Shown here: piece by piece, positions 7,801 to 10,366 of the stretch
How positions within the stretch are numbered: position 1 is the stretch's first letter
Layout: each line of letters starts with the position of its first letter
Assembly: GCA_000697335.1 (NCBI GenBank)
Contig: JNEM01008995.1
Location: 1 to 10,366, forward strand
Source of the DNA: Conidiobolus incongruus B7586
Lineage: Eukaryota > Entomophthoromycota > Entomophthoromycetes > Entomophthorales > Conidiobolaceae
Direction of reading: 5' to 3'
Length of the DNA stretch: 10,366 nt
Translations under genes and position numbers: made by a program
Notes under the pieces: model-generated
Told to the model about the DNA's origin: nothing
The model's input: only the letters and a program-made list of their open reading frames with translations
Databases searched by the model: none

Positions 7801-9867
7801 ATTGATCAATTTAAATTTTTTATAAATTGAATTTTCATATGAGAAACAAAATGAAAGTACGCAGGTTTAATTATTTTATATGCTAGGATCTACAGTAGAA
7901 TATTCATAAGATTAGTGTACCAGTTGGCATCATTTATACTTTAATATTAAGTTATTTTAACCAAATCATTTCTCTATCTTAAGCAATAATTTTTATAAAG
8001 CAAATCAAGGTAATTCCAAGAAAATTTTAAATTGGTAGGCAATATTTAATTTTAAAATTAAGCATATATTAACTTAAAGAAGTTATAATTTATTTTGAGT
8101 AACATATTCATATGAAAGAAATACTTCTATATAGTTTATTTATTATGTTCACTAGATATTTTAAAAAAATTGTATAAATAAGATGAAAAAAAGATTAATG
8201 TTGGTATATACCTTAGTATCTTGCATTAGAAGTATATTTAGTTGGTTTACTAGTTATTACTCTAAAATAATATATTATTTTCTGAAAAATGATTAATATT
8301 TTAGGTATAGTTATTTAATATCAGCAATTATTGAACAATTTGGTTTAGCCAATTAGTCGGAAATATGAAACAAACTACCAATAACAAAATTTTTATTCAG
8401 TTGGTAATTTAGAAATCACACAAGAAGATAATCACTTTATAAAATTTATATTATGCTGTAAATGGAAGTTTAATATCAAAGTATAATATCGTAGACATAT
8501 AACGGAGATTTCCAAAATCCAGTTTGAAAGATATTTCTTGTAATTTTTTAGAAAAACTTATAATTAAAATGTAATTTAAACTTTTAGAATAGCCAGATCT
8601 TTCTTATTAATTTTACAATTAATCACTTAATTAACAATATACGAAATTAATAGTTATTTAATTAGACAATAGAATTGCTAAACAGATGATATTAATATAT
8701 ATTATAAATTAATAGAATGATATTTATCACTAATCCTCTATCAAATATCACAAAATGAATATTATTTCAACCTTGTAATTAATTAATTTTAATTAATTTT
8801 TGTAAACAAGAAAGTATTATAATTATTTAATAAGTCTAAAACTAAATATTTGATTCAAAATTAACCAAATAGTTCAAATATTTTAGAAATTAAATATAAA
8901 TTTAAATAGTCTTATAATTTATTGAAAAAAATTTGAATTATTAATATATTCTGATAAATTTATTTATCCCAAAAATATTAGTTCTAATCCAGTAATTAAC
9001 TAGAACATTGATGAATACAAACTATTACTAATACAGAAAAATGATCCAATATTAATATCAAAATCACTATTTGGATCTTAAACTTTTATTATTTCCATGT
9101 ATATGAAACATTAATAATTGGACTTGATTACTTCCTTCAAGTTATGATATCACCAATTAAAAAATTAGTAATGTTTTGAATTGTTGGCATATGAAGCATT
9201 GAATCACATTAATTTTGCATTATTTTGATAATTTAATAACAGAAAATTCTATTAATCTAAATTAATAAATTTAATACTGCATTAAATTTCATTTGAAAAT
9301 TATTCCATTCCAAATTTAGTAACTCAATTGATATTACTTAGTTTATAAAAAATATCCCGAGTAACCAATTTATTTTGTGTTATAAAACTCATGGTATACT
9401 TCCTCTCAGTTAATAAGTCGAGTTTTGAGCAATTCCACTAAGGTTTCTAATTATTTAAAGCTTAAATAATCAATTAGATTATTCTAAAGATATCTGAAAC
9501 TCTTCAATAAGCACGAAAATTTCAAATCTAATCACTAATTATTAAATGGCTAATCAAATTTTGCGGCTGTTATTATCTTGTCATTTGTAATTAATGGATT
9601 TTGTTGAATTTTGATTTATGAATTGCTAGATTGGTCAATTTTATTATGATAAATTATTGAAAAGAATCATAATTGAGGTATATTTCATTTTTCAATCTTA
9701 TATAGCAATATTTGATAATTTTTTGAATGAGTATATATAATACTATATATGTAAGTTTTATAAATAGTTATGGTTTAATTTCATTATTAATAATAAATTT
9801 ATAATTTATTTTATTAATATATATATTTATATATAATTTAGATTTGACAAAAATATATATTTAATGA

Positions 9868-9916
9868 AAATGTTATTGAAAATTCAGATAAATTATTTCA
9901 ATTTAATATAACATTT
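9868..9916. repeat. Interrupted inverted repeat
   Basis: AAATGTTAT at 9868-9876 pairs with ATAACATTT at 9908-9916. Inside it TTGAAA can pair with TTTCAA if about seven bases on one arm bulge out. No neighbouring gene gives it a context. Confidence 0.5.
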
Positions 9917-9999
9917 CTTAAATAACATATGTTTTGTATTAATTTTGATAAAATTTTAAAATTTAATATTATTTATTTTAATAAATAATTGAATAATAT

Positions 10000-10022
10000 T
10001 AGGTTTTTTAATTATAAACCTA
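10000..10022. repeat. Short hairpin with G/C pairs
   Basis: TAGGTTT at 10000-10006 pairs with AAACCTA at 10016-10022 around a nine-base AT loop. The arms include two G/C pairs in an otherwise almost pure A/T stretch. Function unknown. Confidence 0.5.
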
Positions 10023-10366
10023 GTTTCAATTTATTCTCTAAATTTTGATAATAAGAAGTTCACCATATTATGAAAATAATTCATTATTGGTCTTAATCAA
10101 CTCAATTATTAATTCATCCAAGTTAAGAAATATTATTCTTGCTAATATTATTTTATTTTATAATTAACTAATTAAATAATTATTTATATTTAAAAATAAT
10201 TATATAGTTATTGCATTATATTTTTATTTACCTATATAAATGAATCTGATTAATAATTCCTTATTTAATCTTTAATTAATTTGATTAATATTAATATCTT
10301 AATAAAATAATAATACCAGTTACCTTAATTAATTGAAAATATTCTTATATTAAATTTAATATAAAT

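Larger units (their letters stand above)
6668..10366. other. Long AT-rich non-coding region upstream of the gene
   Basis: About 3.7 kb with no supportable reading frame, no tRNA-like A/B box arrangement and no rRNA segment that I can recognise. The first few hundred bases presumably hold the promoter and 5' UTR of the minus-strand gene. The rest has scattered short palindromes but no array or terminal repeat. Samples at 9001-9180 lack the TpA excess seen left of the TAA array. Confidence 0.6.

Noticed and set aside
8772-8810. CTTGT...ACAAG arms around a tandem AATTAATTTT pair
   Set aside because: Five-base arms and two copies of a ten-base A/T word are within chance expectation here.
9384-9426. 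AAAACTC...GAGTTTT stem in a slightly more complex patch, considered as a small RNA
   Set aside because: Only seven base pairs around a 29-base loop, with no conserved RNA family pattern or tRNA box motifs.
7337-9545. Shared 13-base string TCACTAATTATTA in two places of the right flank
   Set aside because: Too short and A/T-rich to indicate a repeat element; flanking bases do not match.
10182-10192. Yeast-type origin consensus ATTTATATTTA
   Set aside because: An 11-base A/T-rich match is expected repeatedly in DNA of this composition and there is no supporting context.

Overview
The window looks like nuclear DNA from a gene-sparse, very AT-rich fungus. It holds one supportable protein-coding gene, on the minus strand (about 6667 down to 1944), between two AT-rich flanks with no recognisable genes. 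The fungal assignment rests on three observations: the C-terminal half resembles the fungal/animal Sec2-Rabin8 family of Rab guanine-nucleotide exchange factors, there is one short fungal-type intron, and the protein is rich in Ser, Asn, Thr and Lys with long disordered stretches. The lineage cannot be fixed from this sequence.

Layout. 1-1140: AT-rich DNA with excess TpA and, over about 361-1080, a shortage of CpA/TpG, resembling an old mutated repeat. 1142-1346: a cluster of simple repeats and hairpins (TA tracts, two inverted repeats, 23 perfect TAA units). 1347-1943: ordinary AT-rich spacer ending in the gene's 3' processing signals. 1944-6667: the gene. 6668-10366: promoter region followed by about 3.6 kb of AT-rich DNA in which I recognise no gene.

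The gene. Two long overlapping minus-strand reading frames (959 and 648 codons, overlapping by 103 nt) are best joined by a 74-nt intron at 3957-3884 (GTAGTT...TCAG). Splicing restores one frame of 1549 codons. The first about 903 residues are low-complexity and probably disordered, but contain two separate sets of three spaced repeats, proline-rich motifs and many Ser/Thr-Pro sites. The last about 645 residues hold a Sec2-type coiled coil, an Arg/Ser-rich linker, a second coiled coil and a C-terminal domain that aligns by eye with the Rabin8/GRAB and fungal Sec2 C-terminus, including two CxxC pairs.

By analogy with the family, the product would activate a Sec4/Rab8-class GTPase on secretory vesicles during polarised exocytosis. 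The very large N-terminal extension, with its own repeated motifs, is the most unusual thing in the window. I found no mobile element that I can name, no RNA gene, and nothing prokaryotic.
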